A stretch of 64,000 nucleotides of DNA from assembly GCA_018873245.2 (NCBI GenBank), contig JAEMBT020000009.1, positions 4,022,242 to 4,086,241 of the forward strand, read 5' to 3'. This DNA comes from Archegozetes longisetosus (lineage: Eukaryota > Arthropoda > Arachnida > Sarcoptiformes > Trhypochthoniidae). A program made the position numbers and the translations under genes. Position 1 is the first letter of the stretch, and each line of letters begins with the position of its first letter. Positions 1 to 12,727 of this stretch are shown here, in pieces. Below the pieces are notes generated by a model that worked only from the letters and a program-made list of their open reading frames with translations, made no database searches and was not told the origin of the DNA.

Positions 1-2918
1 AAATTCAATATCAAGATTCAAGTTTTGACCTCATATCCTGAAACTGTGTAGTTTTCCGATATAACCATCGTCACAGCGAAGAAATTTTGAAACATACTTC
101 TCAATAGACACATAATTAGATTCATTTCATTAACTTAGATTTGAACACATTGTTGACACACGCATATCCTATCTATTCTATGCTGAATCTTTCTTTTGGA
201 TTAACTTGAAAATTTCTCAAAATTAGCTTCAGTCCTTCCCCTGTATAATAGTTTTATCCAATTTGAGAGAAGATAAGGGGATCAAATTGTTTTTTCAAAT
301 TTTCAATTTTACTATACGTCCATTATAATAGAATACAACATTAAATTATTCTTTCCTAGATTATACTTAATTAAGATTTAATATCTTATATGAATTCCTC
401 AAAGGGGGATGGATCATGTCAATTTGCCTACCAGTTCCAAGTCAGAATTTCCCTTGTCCATTAGGTCTTAATCTTGGATTTGATATATCATTTTTGAATA
501 TGAGTTTGATTGGCTCATCCAATCAGAGCTTCATACTTTTACGCTCCATATATTTATGTGACACCAATGTTTTTGTAGATATTTTTAGATAGAGATTAAG
601 GTTTTGTTTATGACATCACTTATGCTATATAATTACTTCTATATAATTAGTCAAACTTTTTTTAAGTTCTTTAGAGTTTGATTTTTCAGTTACTGAAAGC
701 TCTTCTAAGTTCCTTCTATGCTAAACTTTGATAAGTATTTTAAATGTCTGTCTCAGCTTTTAGTAATTTTAGGTATTTCAATGTCTTGTTGTGTGAAAAT
801 TGGTGTAGGTCTGTTGTTTATATCCTGTTATCTGATTCAATGCTTCCTTAATTGTCATCAAAGAACCGCTGGTATTGTTGATGGAATTTGAATGTTTCAA
901 TAATTTAGAAATATTGCTTATTTGACAACTATTTCAAATAGCTTCAAGATTTCTAAAAACTGTGACATTTGTTTAGAATACATTTATGAGATGAATGTGA
1001 ATAAACAACCAAAAGAAATTTGATCAGGTCCAATTCGGCATCTGTCTGAAGAATTGGTTCTTATCCCATGACTAAAAAGTCAAAGGCTATTTGAATGAAT
1101 TCCTATAATCGATTAGATGGTTATTTTTTTAATCATTGAACATCTGTTATAAGCATAAAAGGAACTCGAATAGACTTAAAAATGACTAAATATTAAGTTT
1201 AGTACTTTTTATTGTAAACAAATAATTGATTTGCATTTATCTATTTGTTCAGTAAGCTGAGAAATAAAATTTCCTTGTTTCAAAGAACTGATCAAAAAAT
1301 CAGTAAAACATTCACAAAATGTTTTTTATTCAATCAATTAAATGAGCTGGATTCTCATTCTATTCGCGTAATACTTTCACTCAACTATCAGTTACTAAGG
1401 GGTAGTTTAAAACTTAAATCCTGTTTAATCCTATTCAAGAGAGACTTTTGCGTCATTTTAGCGTCACTAATGGTGATTCACTACATTTTAAGTTGTAAAA
1501 CTTTACATAATTATACGCAATAGAATAAGGCTTACAAGTCTGAAAACAAGTTTTTAAATTTTGAAATAACGATCAAAGCGTTTGCGAAAGTCGATTCGGT
1601 ACTAACCGGTTATGTTTACTTATTCTTCAATTCAAAGTAAATCTAAGCTAATTGATAGTTTTGATAACAGTGATGCAATCATTATCAAGCTTAATACTTG
1701 TAAACTTAGCATGAATTCCAACAACAATCATTACTATCGCAGACTTTCAGTTACTAGAAGTTGAGAAAGAAAACAAAGTTTAAGTTAATGTTGAGATTAC
1801 GTATATTTTAATATATTGCATGAATGAATCATATGATAGATAAGTGCTCTAAATATTAATATTGTTTTCAAGTAGCTATCTATAAGATTTTCAGCCCTAA
1901 TTAGACATAATATTATTTGTTGATAAGATTAATTAAGTGTTGATTCTTCGCTCTAATGTCTAGTTATTGCTTTGAAAACATATAAATCCTTTTATTTAAC
2001 CGGATGTTTATGTAAATAAATCAAGATCAAATAATAGATTTCTAGGTCTTCGATAAGAATAGTATTCCAGGAATAAATTGTAAACATACTCTACCATTCA
2101 TATAATAAACTAATCATGATAGATAATCCTCGTCTACAAATGTTTTGATAAAGCTATAGAATTAAGTGATAGTTTGCTTTATCCATAACTAGACTTGAAG
2201 GAGCCCCAAAATGACCATGACCTATCTATGTTAAACATGAAAAAGTCAACAGGCTAAGAAATTGCTAGAGATTTCTAATAATAAGTTTTTCCGTAATTAC
2301 ACTTCTGTTTGGACTTCATTTCAATTGATCAACTTAATTGTTATGGATCTAAAGTCACGTTTACTAGGCTTGAGAAAGACAAGTTTATACTTTTATTTTT
2401 TACATCTCATTAGAGGTTAAATAAAGGTTATTCAAAGACCTAGTTTGATGAGGACGTCTTGACTTTGAAAGTTTGTTTGAACTAAAGCCCGCTTTACTTC
2501 TAGAATATAAAACAATGAAATTTTCTTAGAATCAAATATTAATACTTATATGCACACTAAATATTAATTTTGAAACACTTATATGACTCATACATGTCTA
2601 GAAACTAGCTTGAAATGTAGCAGGAATTAAATTGTTTTATCATGAGTGAAAACAAAGAAAACTTCAGAAAAATAGTAAATAATCACGAATACTATCCCGA
2701 AAATGATCACGAATACTATCTGGAATATTGGCGAAAACACTAAAAATAGAGTGTCACCTCTAATTTGATTAATTTGAAAACTATAAAGAAATAAACAAAC
2801 ATATTATTATTTGTTTCCGATCACGTATGATAATCTCAGTGATGTAATTCCTTGAAGTCTAGTTACGCAGAAACAAGTTTACTACTTGTTTACTATTGCT
2901 AGATCTCAAACCATTCAC
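1..2918. other. intergenic, no gene recognised
   Basis: AT-rich DNA with short scattered open frames only, none starting at a good ATG or resembling a known protein. A near-perfect direct repeat of about 19 bases lies at roughly 2682-2722 (two copies of a unit containing ATCACGAATACTATC), and a ten-base duplication (AGAAACTCAT) sits at 2931-2950, just before the next gene. I see no RNA gene or mobile element here. Confidence 0.6.
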
Positions 2919-2956
2919 TATATAAGAGATAGAAACTCATAGAAACTCATATCAGA
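2919..2956 (+). promoter_or_regulatory. candidate core promoter of the SLC35G-like gene
   Basis: A TATATAAG box at 2919-2926 is followed about 33 bases later by TCAGAC at 2952-2957, close to the arthropod initiator consensus TCAKTY. The ATG follows about 160 bases downstream. Spacing fits a focused TATA plus initiator promoter. This is a sequence match only. Confidence 0.4.
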
Positions 2957-3112
2957 CGTTACCTTAAACGTTAACTGACTCAAAGAGTGTGTACTTCACT
3001 TGAAAAGTTTTCATGAGTCTAATGTTTTGACATTAACTTAAGCTTTAATATAAAGTTTATTTAATTTATTTATTTTAAAAAGTTTTATAAAAGTTTTAAA
3101 AAAGCTTTAAAA

Positions 3113-4675
3113 ATGCCTCTTTTGAACGAGAAATTGGTTTCTGATATATTGTCTTTGCCTGTCGATGAGACTGATGAGAAGAAAAATTCTACCTCCATTG
3201 CGATTCCTCATAATCTGTTGGATGTGACAGTTGTTCAGAAGAAGAAATCACTGCCAGAACGCATTCCAGCCTTTGGTCTATTATGTGCCATACTGTCGGT
3301 TATCTGTTGGTCTTTGGCTTCTGTTATCGTTAAAGTATTAACTGATTTGCATTCTATCGAAATATTAGTTATAAGGTATGTAAACTTAATCAATAACTCA
3401 TTTAATCATTTTTGGAGTACTTCTTTTCAACTTTTATTGAGCCATCAATAAGTCTGAATAAGTTTTTCTCTTGAAAAGTCAGTTTTCCCAAAAAATGTTG
3501 TGAGCAAATTCAGCTTTAACTTAGTTTTCTCTTTATCTAATAGTTAGTTCTTTTTAAGTTTGTTAGAAGTTATGTCAAACTTCATAATCTTTTTTAGTAA
3601 ACTTCAAAAACTATTTCTCGACTTTTCCTGAACTTTCCTTAACTTTATCTAAACTTAACCTAATTTTGACAAACTTTAAGCAAAACTTCTTATTCACAAA
3701 AGTTAATAAATATTTTTTTTATTAATAAACAGAGCAATATTTCAACTCCTATTCTATGGCACAGCAATCGCAATAAACAAATACCCGCTATTCGGACAAC
3801 CAGGACATCGACTAGACTTAGCGATGAGAGCAATATCTGGCACAATTTCATTATCATCAGTATTCATGGCGTACCGTTTGATGCCATTATCAGATGCATC
3901 GACAATACATTTCTCTTCACCAGTATTTGTAGCAGTATTTGCATATTTCATACTAAAAGAGCCCTTTACTATAATTCAATGCATCACCGGAGCCGTCACT
4001 ATAGTCGGAGTCACAGTAATATCAAAACCGGAATTCATATTCGGATCGGAGTCCGAAGTCGTTCATTCTCACCGATTGTTCGGTACAATACTGGCCGTGA
4101 CAGCTGCTATAACTGCCGCTTTTTCGATCATAAACTTAAGAAAACTAAAGACAACTCCAGCTGCAGTAGTCGTGTTTTGGTTCGCGTTATGCCTCATAGT
4201 ATTTGGTTCAGTAGTATTATATATTTTGGACAAAATCGTACTACCGACTGGTCTCTGGACTTGGGCCTTACTAGTCGGTGTCGGCTTTTGCGGAATCGGA
4301 GATCAATATTTTCTGACTATAGCTCTTCAGTACGAAAGTGCGGGACCTGTTTCTGTGACCCGAACTTTCAATATCGTCTTATCGTTTCTATGGGAAGTTC
4401 TCATACTTTCTGAAGCTATAGAATGGACTTCTGTTGTTGGAGCAGCTCTTGTATCCTCGTGTGTTATCATCTTAGCGTTAGTCAAGTGGCAAACAGAAAA
4501 TCCTAAACTTTTCCATAAATTATATGAGAAAATATTCTGTTGCTGGTCAAAAAGTGAAGATTTAAAAACTTGTCCTCAATCGTTGAGAGCATCGACCGAT
4601 AGTCTGGATTCAAGTTTTGTTCAAAATACTGTTAATTCAAATACTATATTAATTGATGGACAAGATCATAGATAA
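3113..4675 (+). CDS. SLC35G-like drug/metabolite transporter (EamA), 2 exons
   Basis: Two exons, 3113-3375 and 3733-4675, are joined across a 357-base GT-AG intron in phase 2. They read without a break into about 401 residues. The product is a ten-helix drug/metabolite-superfamily transporter with two tandem EamA repeats. The first repeat starts after a hydrophilic N-terminal tail of about 50 residues (at GLLCAILSVICWSLASVIVK) and crosses the intron at the family block containing GTAIAINKYPLFG. The second repeat begins near GTILAVTAAITAAFSIINLR. The closest family I recognise is SLC35G1-like, a membrane protein of plasma membrane or ER whose natural substrate is poorly defined. The hydrophilic C-terminus, about 60 residues after the last helix, is Ser/Asp-rich. 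The ATG is the first in frame and lies about 160 bases after a TATA plus initiator pair. An overlapping 144-residue frame at 3979-4413 is a shadow. Length and topology are normal for the family. Confidence 0.9.
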
Positions 4676-5599
4676 CATATGCTTTTAATGTTTACACTTT
4701 TTGTATACTATTTCAGTACAATTATATTATTTATTTGTAAATATATTTATTACTCAATTCTTACTGATTAAAAAACATTTACAAAAATTTCGTTAAATTG
4801 TTTGATTAGATTACAAGCTATCGATTACGTAAGTTAACAAAATGTCATCATTGATGCCAACTTTCAAATGAAAAGACTAAAATACAGTATATTAGTGGTG
4901 ATTATTGCCGAGAGTTAAGAATCTCGAGTGATGACTGTTCAAATTTGAATGAGTCAATTCTAAGAATATAATGAGGAAGGCTTTTTCACTATATATCGCA
5001 TATTATACACAGTACTATATAATACTTCATTATCTCAACATTTGCCAACATTTAAGGTAAAAATAAACAAAAATCAATTGTTTAAATTCTCACTCAGAGA
5101 CAGAATCTTAATAGAGATTTGAGAAAAAGTTTCTATTTATAGTATATTGTGCGATTTATTTTATTTTAATGCTTTTCTATACTCATTAGTATGAAAGTTG
5201 AGCATGAACATTGATCAATTTCACTAGATTCCATAATTTACAACGATTTTAATTGAAAACTTGTACTCCTAGTGTCGCGGGAATCTCAGGTCCATTCAAT
5301 TGAGACTCTCGTAACAAATCACTAACATTTCTAATCATTAAACGGAACAAATAATATACGAAAGACTTTAAGTTATCAAAAACTTATAGGTTATAACAAT
5401 TTTACGCAACGATAAGTTCTAGAATGAGATAAAAATCAATAAACGATAATAATAATGATTATTATGTAAGAACTACTGGTACTGAAGATCTTATTGTAAT
5501 TGAAACATTTAATCAAAAATCTATTGCTATAAAAGTTGGACTCTTATAAAACATTTATATTTATATAAAAGCTATATAAAGTGCGTATAAAAATAGTCT
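4676..5599. other. intergenic region between convergent genes
   Basis: This region holds the 3' flanks of the SLC35G-like gene (plus) and the SLC22-like gene (minus), which converge. It is AT-rich with no open frame of note. I see no transposon ends. Confidence 0.6.
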
Positions 5600-8500
5600 T
5601 TAATTTTCGGTTTCTGATAAAAGTTTAGTTCTTTCCTCTTTATCTTCAAGCTTTCGATCGTTCTTTAGGTGTATCAAACCTTGAGATAATTGTGTCTTAA
5701 TATCAACAGCTTTTTGACTATATTGTAAAGCTTCGATATCATCGAGAGTCTCCGGTAATTGTCTGTTATGTGTTTCGGGCAAGTTCACTACTAATAGGCC
5801 GGCAAACAGTGAAACTATTCCTGAGACTAATAGCGGAAAAAATTCACCAAATATTGACTGAAAAAAATTCAAATCATTAGTAAATTTCAATAACTTTTAA
5901 GACAAAAATTGCAATAAATTTGAGATAAAAAGTAAATAAATTTCAAATTACAAGTTCGTTGAGAAACGGCGCGACAATGCCACCAACTCTTGAGGACATA
6001 CTGCACATGCCGAGGCCAGAACTTCTTAGAATAGTTGGAAATATTTCTACTGAATAAACGTATATGAGAGAATAAGAGGCCGAAAGACTGCTTCTGCCTA
6101 AAAGGGCCAGGACTGTGACGAGCCACCGATAAGATTTGGGTAAGAGTATAGGACTTATGCACGAAATACCACCGAATACTAATAGAAAACATAAGACTTT
6201 TTTCCGGCCAAATGTTTGCATCGCTAATGTGGCCATTAATATGGCTGGGATTTCGGCCAATGCTAGCCATCCAAAGGTTACGTAAATATTGGACCCGATG
6301 TTCGAGGCTTGAAATGATAGGCCGTAATAGATAAGAGCGCTTGTGAACCTGTTTGTTAGAATTTGACAAACTCATTACTATTTATTTTGAGTGTCTTTTA
6401 AATTCAGGTTTTGTTTCAGTTTTTATACCATATAAAGAACAGATTGAAAGCCCAGCGACGAGTTATAGGATGTCTCATTAGATCGATTGGTCCATAATGT
6501 TTGATTTGACTACCATTTTGGAGTGAATTGGGATGAGTGAAACTCTTTGTATGAAATAAAAAGAAAAATTTGATATAAAGTATTTGTCTTGAGCCGAAAG
6601 TGACTAAGTTTTAGATAAGTGTTATTGCAGCATACATTACGAAAACTAATGATCAGATTAGAGCGTATCTTAGCGTTAGATTGGAGCGTATCTTAGCCTT
6701 AACTTGTTTGTGCTCTTAAATTATTAACAGTAAATTTAGTATTAAATTATAGCTTAAATAAACATTTAAATGTTTATTTGAAGAAAAGTCTAGTGTTGCG
6801 CAAAAATCAGCAGATTTTAGGAAAATACCAAATTTCAGATCAATTCCATATGACTTTTGACAGCAAACATGACTTAAATAGTGATTCCTTTGTGAGTTTC
6901 AATCACAGGAAATGAAGAAAACAAAGTCCAACAACTTAAGTAAACTCTATATAATTGCGAGAACAAGTACTCAATGTTGGTATTATGCATAGCAAATTTT
7001 ATGCTTTGATTGAGCAGTGCCAAAAACTGATAACATATTCACGTTTCTCAAAATTTGTTTATGATAACTAATCAAAATCAAAATCCAGTTTGAAAAGTCT
7101 TCAAAATTCATCTCAATTTACACAATGAATGACTTGAGCAGAACTTATAGTGTTGTTTGAGTTCTAGGCAATGATTGAGATATTTAAAGTGAATTCTAAG
7201 CCTGTTAAGCCTTTAGAAGGGTATTTAAGTTAGAAATATAGTTAATGTAAAACTTACATCATCAGTAGAGAAAAGATATTGATTAGAAATAACCACTTTA
7301 TTCCATTTGGCAGCCTTTTCAATAGTCTTCAACGCCTTGTATGACTGTCCATTGGACGCTTGCCATCGAACAGACTCAGGAAATAGCCTTAGATATAAAT
7401 ACAAACAAAAAATTGGGAAAAAACCCAAAACTGATAGGATAACAAAAATCTTAGGTAAACATTCAATTGATACCAGGGATAGCTCAGTGTCAAAGAGACT
7501 GGAATAGCGATCATGAACTGAAGTTGACGCCAATCACGGATATAGTAGGCCATAAGGCATAGTACTGCTGCTCCCACAGCAAAGATCACGCTATGCATGT
7601 TTGCTAACCAGACCCGCCATTTGCCGCCTATGAACTCAACCCCTGTTGAAAGTTATTCATTTGTAAATAGACAGTTTTAAGTCTTTGGTCTCTTATTTAC
7701 CGATAATGAATGCCGTTTGATACATGCCAGCAGAACATGCCGCCGTTACAGCTGAAGATATCGCGAAGAGTAGAGAACTAGATGAAAATGTTGATAATAG
7801 ACTTGATGCAAAGGCTAGGATTGGGGCCACCATATAAACAGATCTTCGGCCGTAACTATTAGATAAAAGCCATAGATTACTTTTTTGCTATTGGTTTGTT
7901 GAAAGAACAGGTTAAGTGAATACTATAAACCTATCACTTATACGGCTTTTATAGCAATTTCTGATAAGTGATTAGGAAAAGGATTGAAGTTTATTTGAAT
8001 AAAAATTTAGTTTTAATACCGATCAGCGAGTGCTCCAAATACAAGAGCGCCCAGAGTACTCCAAAGTAAAACATAGATTGCGTTAATGTTATTTTCCATG
8101 AATTATTGCAAGCTATATTAAACTATTTGATACAAAGTTTAATTTAGTTCAATCTTTAAAAATATGTTTCCTTTTCTAACCTCTGTCACAACTGTTGAGT
8201 GAAACTCTTTTCGATCAAAGACATAGGAATCACAGGTTTCAGTATCGTTTGTGAACAAATTAACGTCACATTTGTTATAAGTCTTGTTAACTTGTGAGTA
8301 TCGTACACATGAATCGTAAGAAGTCGATCCGGAAAGCTTTGGTATTGAATAGGCAACGAATGACTGGAAATATTGTGGTTTTTCTATTGAATCACAGTTC
8401 GGGACAAAGCATCTGCCAGCAAATAGAGAACATCATTTTAATTCAGCTTTAAAGTTAAATTCACCATATACAATATATTTTAATTCAGCTTTAAAGTTAA

Positions 8501-8809
8501 ATTCACCATATGCAATATATTTTAATTCAGCTTTAAAGTTAAATTCACCATATGCAATATATTCATTTATCAAATGTATGAAAATCTCTGTTAACTACTA
8601 AGTTTTACCAACTTTTCAATTTAGAAATTAAGAGTAAAACTTTCTGTTAGTTTCAATGTTTCTCACCTATGATTAGGAGAAGCGGTGAGAAAAACAAGTG
8701 AAAGCATAACAATGCCAGCATTTATTACGGGTAGACATGATATTATATAGACGTATAATTGGTATAAACCGAAAGATCCCAATTCTGACAGAACGCCGTT
8801 TATGTCCAT
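5600..8809 (-). CDS. SLC22-like organic cation/carnitine transporter, 9 exons, one frame-breaking indel
   Basis: Nine exons on the minus strand: 8667-8809, 8181-8412, 8020-8122, 7701-7855, 7474-7642, 7258-7387, 6429-6544, 5952-6348 and 5600-5857. All have GT-AG introns and matching phases, giving about 566 residues of MFS organic-ion transporter. Family hallmarks in order: the N-terminal start MDINGVLSELGSFGLYQ; a large Cys-containing extracellular loop after helix 1; the helix 2-3 motif GALVFGALADR-YGRR; the PESVRW motif after helix 6; and the C-terminal half with EIFPTILRSSGLG and a final PETHNRQLPETLDD tail. It should move organic cations, carnitine or similar solutes across the plasma membrane. 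One fault is visible. In exon 3 near 8053-8056 the frame changes inside GVL/GALVFG (about residue 148), consistent with a duplicated CT dinucleotide. Every other exon is clean, so this is either a very young pseudogene, a polymorphism or an assembly error. Intron 1 carries a three-copy 42-base tandem repeat. Confidence 0.88.
8437..8565. repeat. 3 x 42-bp tandem repeat in SLC22-like intron 1
   Basis: Three head-to-tail copies with a period of 42 bases; the anchor ATTCAGCTTTAAAGTTAAAT recurs at 8441, 8483 and 8525. The copies are almost identical, differing at one A/G site in ATATACAAT versus ATATGCAAT. The array sits just upstream of the exon 2 acceptor on the minus strand. Confidence 0.9.
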
Positions 8810-10749
8810 CGCTTTAGACTTTCTTATGTTCTCCACAAGTTATCAAAAATAATTCATATTTTTCTGAAAAAAAAACCAAAAGAGCAGAAACAATTTAATC
8901 AATTAGTTTATAAAACTTTTTCAACTTTTTTAACTTTTATTCACATAATCAATATTTGAAGGACTTATAGAATAGTTACTAAAACTAAAATGATCACTAA
9001 TTATTACTTAATTCGAGACTAATTAAAATGGAGAAAAGTATTATCAAAACATTTTCATATTTAACATAATTTCATATATATTGGCACTTGTGTCACAAAA
9101 CGTTCATATTTATACGAAAAACACTTGTTTATATGTTCAATTCAAAACTAGGCTTCATTTCAACAACTTAAGGAAGAGATCAATTAATATTTCTTTTTAA
9201 TACTTAATTATCTCAATGTTTATCATAAATTGTTGAGAATTATATGATTTATTAAAATTTTGTTTATATGTTTCAAGTACTTTGAAAACATGTCGCATCA
9301 TATGTTAAGTATATGTATAGAACTGAGCGTGCGTATTAAGTGCCTCACTCGTGTATATCTCTTATACACTACGCTTCCTCACACCAAACCTCCTAACCTA
9401 ACCAATTAAATCAGCCTAAAATATCAGCATTGTCATTAATTTAGTTAAGTTAGTTAGGGTTACATTAGGGGATTAACACGCGTTGAACGATAGGCAACAG
9501 GGTAATATAGTATTCAGGTCTTATATTAGTAAATATATGCTCTCACACTACAGATCTGTGCCTAACCCTTACTTTTGACATGTAACTAATACCTGTTCAC
9601 TAAAGTTACGTTTTGCTTATGTTATGATTATTTTAGAATCTTAAGGTTTCTATTAGTGTTTATGAATGTTGAAAAAATTTTGAGTCTCTATTCTTGAAAC
9701 TACTTTGAGAACTATTTGTTCGATTAAGAAAATTATTTTTGACAACTTTTAAAATTATGAGAAAGTTTGAAGTTTAGAATAAATTAAAGTTTTAGTTAAA
9801 ATTATTTTAATTATAAATCTAAACAAATGATTAGTTCTACAGAATATTTCAATAATAAAGTGCCTAAATTTACACAAAAGTTTCAGCACAACTAGATATT
9901 TTATTTTCCCATAAGAGCTAAGATTTCAATTCAAAATTCAATTAATTTTCTAGGTTCAATACAATTAGAGGTAATTATGAAAAACATGTGAAAATTCCAA
10001 AGATTTCACTTGTCAACTTTTGAGTTCCTTTTCAAGACAAACAGTTTAACAAACTTTTTGTTGCAGAAATAAGATTAAATCTAAATTGCTTTTCATTCAT
10101 GTTTTGAGTTGTATTTCGGTAACGAATTTCTGATTTTATGCATTAGAATTACAGACAGTTTAATTTCCTGTTATGCCGTTCCAGCTTGAACTCCATATCC
10201 TAAACGTATAACTAGGGACTAAAATACTTGCTCATCTTAAGTTCTGAAGTCAATGCTTATTATATTCTCAATAATATTAGCCTTTATTTGGCTGCAATTC
10301 TTCATTTGTTATAGTAGAAAATATGAGAAAGAGCTGAAATAAAAACGAATGAAAAGTATAATAATTAATTAGTTTGTAATATAAAATAACATTTTGGTTG
10401 TGCTTAATGTTTTGTACAATAATATGAACATTTATAGAATTTTAAGTTCTAAGAATTTTCACATAAAAATGTATAAAATTCACAAATGTTTTTAACACTT
10501 TTATACATTCATTAAAAGATTTAAAAGTGTGGTCTTGACCACAATGCCTCCACCCAAAAACTCTTCCAAAAGTTTTTTACATGGCTTTTGAGCTACAAAA
10601 TATATCTCATGGTCTGTAAAAATAAACTTAAAATAGAATATGACTTGTGTTTAATATAATATCTCATTCAAACAATGAAACATTAAAGTATCAACAAAAT
10701 TAAAAAACTTCGCTTGAAATATAAAAAATTATTAAAGATCAAAGGAAAA
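8810..10749. other. intergenic, no gene recognised
   Basis: AT-rich upstream flank of the SLC22-like gene. A GC-richer patch at about 9330-9480 contains a few CCTAA units and their complement but is too short to be a telomeric array. No coding frame is supported. Confidence 0.55.
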
Positions 10750-11197
10750 AAGTTTAGTATATGGACGCCACTTGATCAAGATTTTGGAGTCATCAATGGA
10801 CAGCATATGTCCCCTTAACAAATATATAGCGCATACGGTACGGAGTTTCTTGATTCAATAAAGCTAAAAACTAAAAAAATCAAGATACACTTATAAGATG
10901 TAACTTATAAGAGTCTAAAGCAAACCTAAACAAACTTAACTAAACCTAACCTAATCTATCATCACATAATTTGATCATAATTGACACTAAAATTTGATTT
11001 AACCATTTTGCCATATAACTCCGTTGAAAATACACAATTATTTTCTTCCATAGACTCTCATTATAAAATTTTTATTCATAGTCATATAACTTGTGAACTT
11101 CCGCGCCATGTGACCTCGATATTTATTAATAGTATACTCTTTACTATCCACTGGTGGCGCCACCTATAAAATCGGGTGGCGTCCACATACTGAACTT
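10750..11197. mobile_element. 448-bp non-autonomous TIR element (MITE-like)
   Basis: The ends form imperfect terminal inverted repeats of about 27 bases: the left reads AAGTTTAGTATATGGACGCC and the right, reversed, reads AAGTTCAGTATGTGGACGCC, each continuing CAC-two bases-GAT. The interior has a 62-codon open frame that resembles nothing and is probably chance. No clear target-site duplication could be assigned, so the family is left open. Confidence 0.6.
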
Positions 11198-12727
11198 GTA
11201 CTGATTAAAGTTTAGCAACTTTTCTGAAAGAATGAAAAACTGATCGAAAGTCCCAAAAATTGATTACCGCCTAACAACTTCAATATATGAATTAATGGGA
11301 TTTTAAATGAATTTTTCGTTTAGATATTTTGACATGATCTTCAAAGTTTCTTAGCAATTGCATTTGCTAAATTAAGATTCTTTTAAATGGTTGTTCATAT
11401 TGAGGTCAGACGCAAACGAATAGGTTGATGTCTCTTTGAGTTACTGTTTGATTCAAATGTTCCTACATTTAGGCCAAGCACAATCAAAGTTTTTAATCTA
11501 TTTGTAAACACTATTTACATGTTACTTAAGTCTTGGTTTATATTTCCTTTGAATTCAGATTAATTGAAATAAGAATTAAATCGTTTTATTATTTTATAAC
11601 TTGCTTGATTAAATTAATTATAACTAGTTTTGAACACTTTCTTATAATTAAGTTTGGCTACAATTGAAGACAAGATCTAAGCTCAAATCAAATTAATTAC
11701 AAACGCTTATCAGAAGTTTATTTTAAACAAACAGAAAGTAATAAAAACACGTCCTATTATGCAATGAGAAGAGAAAAGCATTTTTATTATAAAATATATT
11801 GCTTTTATAAAATTCGGAATAACACAAAATTCAAATGTAAATTATTGTTTCGAAACGAAATGTGATCAAAATAATGCTTTGACATAAAAAACGATTGGAT
11901 GATATATTTGTGATGCAATCAATTGTGCAATGAATTAGCGCCAGAGTCATGCTGTAATTATAAACGATTCGCATTACTTGTCAAATTATAATTATGTGTA
12001 AGTTTCGTAAGTTCTTCAATGTTATAATACTTATAATTTGACAGAAAAGTCACATCAATTTTTAGTTGAAATTACAATAATTTGAGCATTTTTAAGATAA
12101 CTTCGATTGAGATAAAACCCCTATTCATCTGACATACAGTTTTTTGCATTTCCCAAAAGTACTCTTTTCTTATCAACGCTGGGGTTTAGAGTCGAAAAAG
12201 TTTTCTTGAATAAGTCAATTTGTTAACTAGATTTTAGCAAATCACTTCACACAATAAACAACTGCCTATTAATTTATTCTTAGATACAGTTCGAGTCTAT
12301 CCAGATGCATGATAATTATTCAAAAAATTAATGAAATTAGATTTTTTTGAGGTAAAACCTGAGAAATTATTCATTGAATAAACTTCCTGAGAGTACACTT
12401 TGATTGAAGGCAAAAGTTATAATTAAATGTAATGACAAACAAAATTAAAGAAAGTTTTGTTATTTAGATGTGAATGCGCAGACTAAGCATTATTCACATA
12501 CCGAACATTCTTGGCGATCATCAATGAAAGAAATCAATTGCTGATACAGTTGTAGCTTAAGAAACAATGCATTTAGATTAGCGAAAGCACGAGTGATTTG
12601 ACAGATTATCGGAATATATTAAACTTGAATAATGACTTTTTGATTATGTCACACTTAATGCTAAAGTCTTGAAGTTTAAAGAATAAACCCAGAGAAGTTT
12701 TTGAAAAGTTTGCGCTTAAGTCCTATT
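11198..12727. other. intergenic, 5' flank of the SLC12-like gene
   Basis: AT-rich sequence with no supported gene. The open frame that overlaps the next gene's start begins at TTG; the real ATG is at 12728. Confidence 0.5.

Noticed and set aside
1245-1523. 92-codon open frame in the first kilobases
   Set aside because: It starts at TTG, has no recognisable motif and sits in uniform AT-rich DNA; chance length.
3979-4413. 144-codon frame overlapping the SLC35G-like exon 2
   Set aside because: Shadow of the real frame; Arg/Ser-rich composition without family features.
9340-9480. CCTAA/TTAGG-like strings suggesting a telomeric repeat
   Set aside because: Only two or three units, not tandem; not an array.
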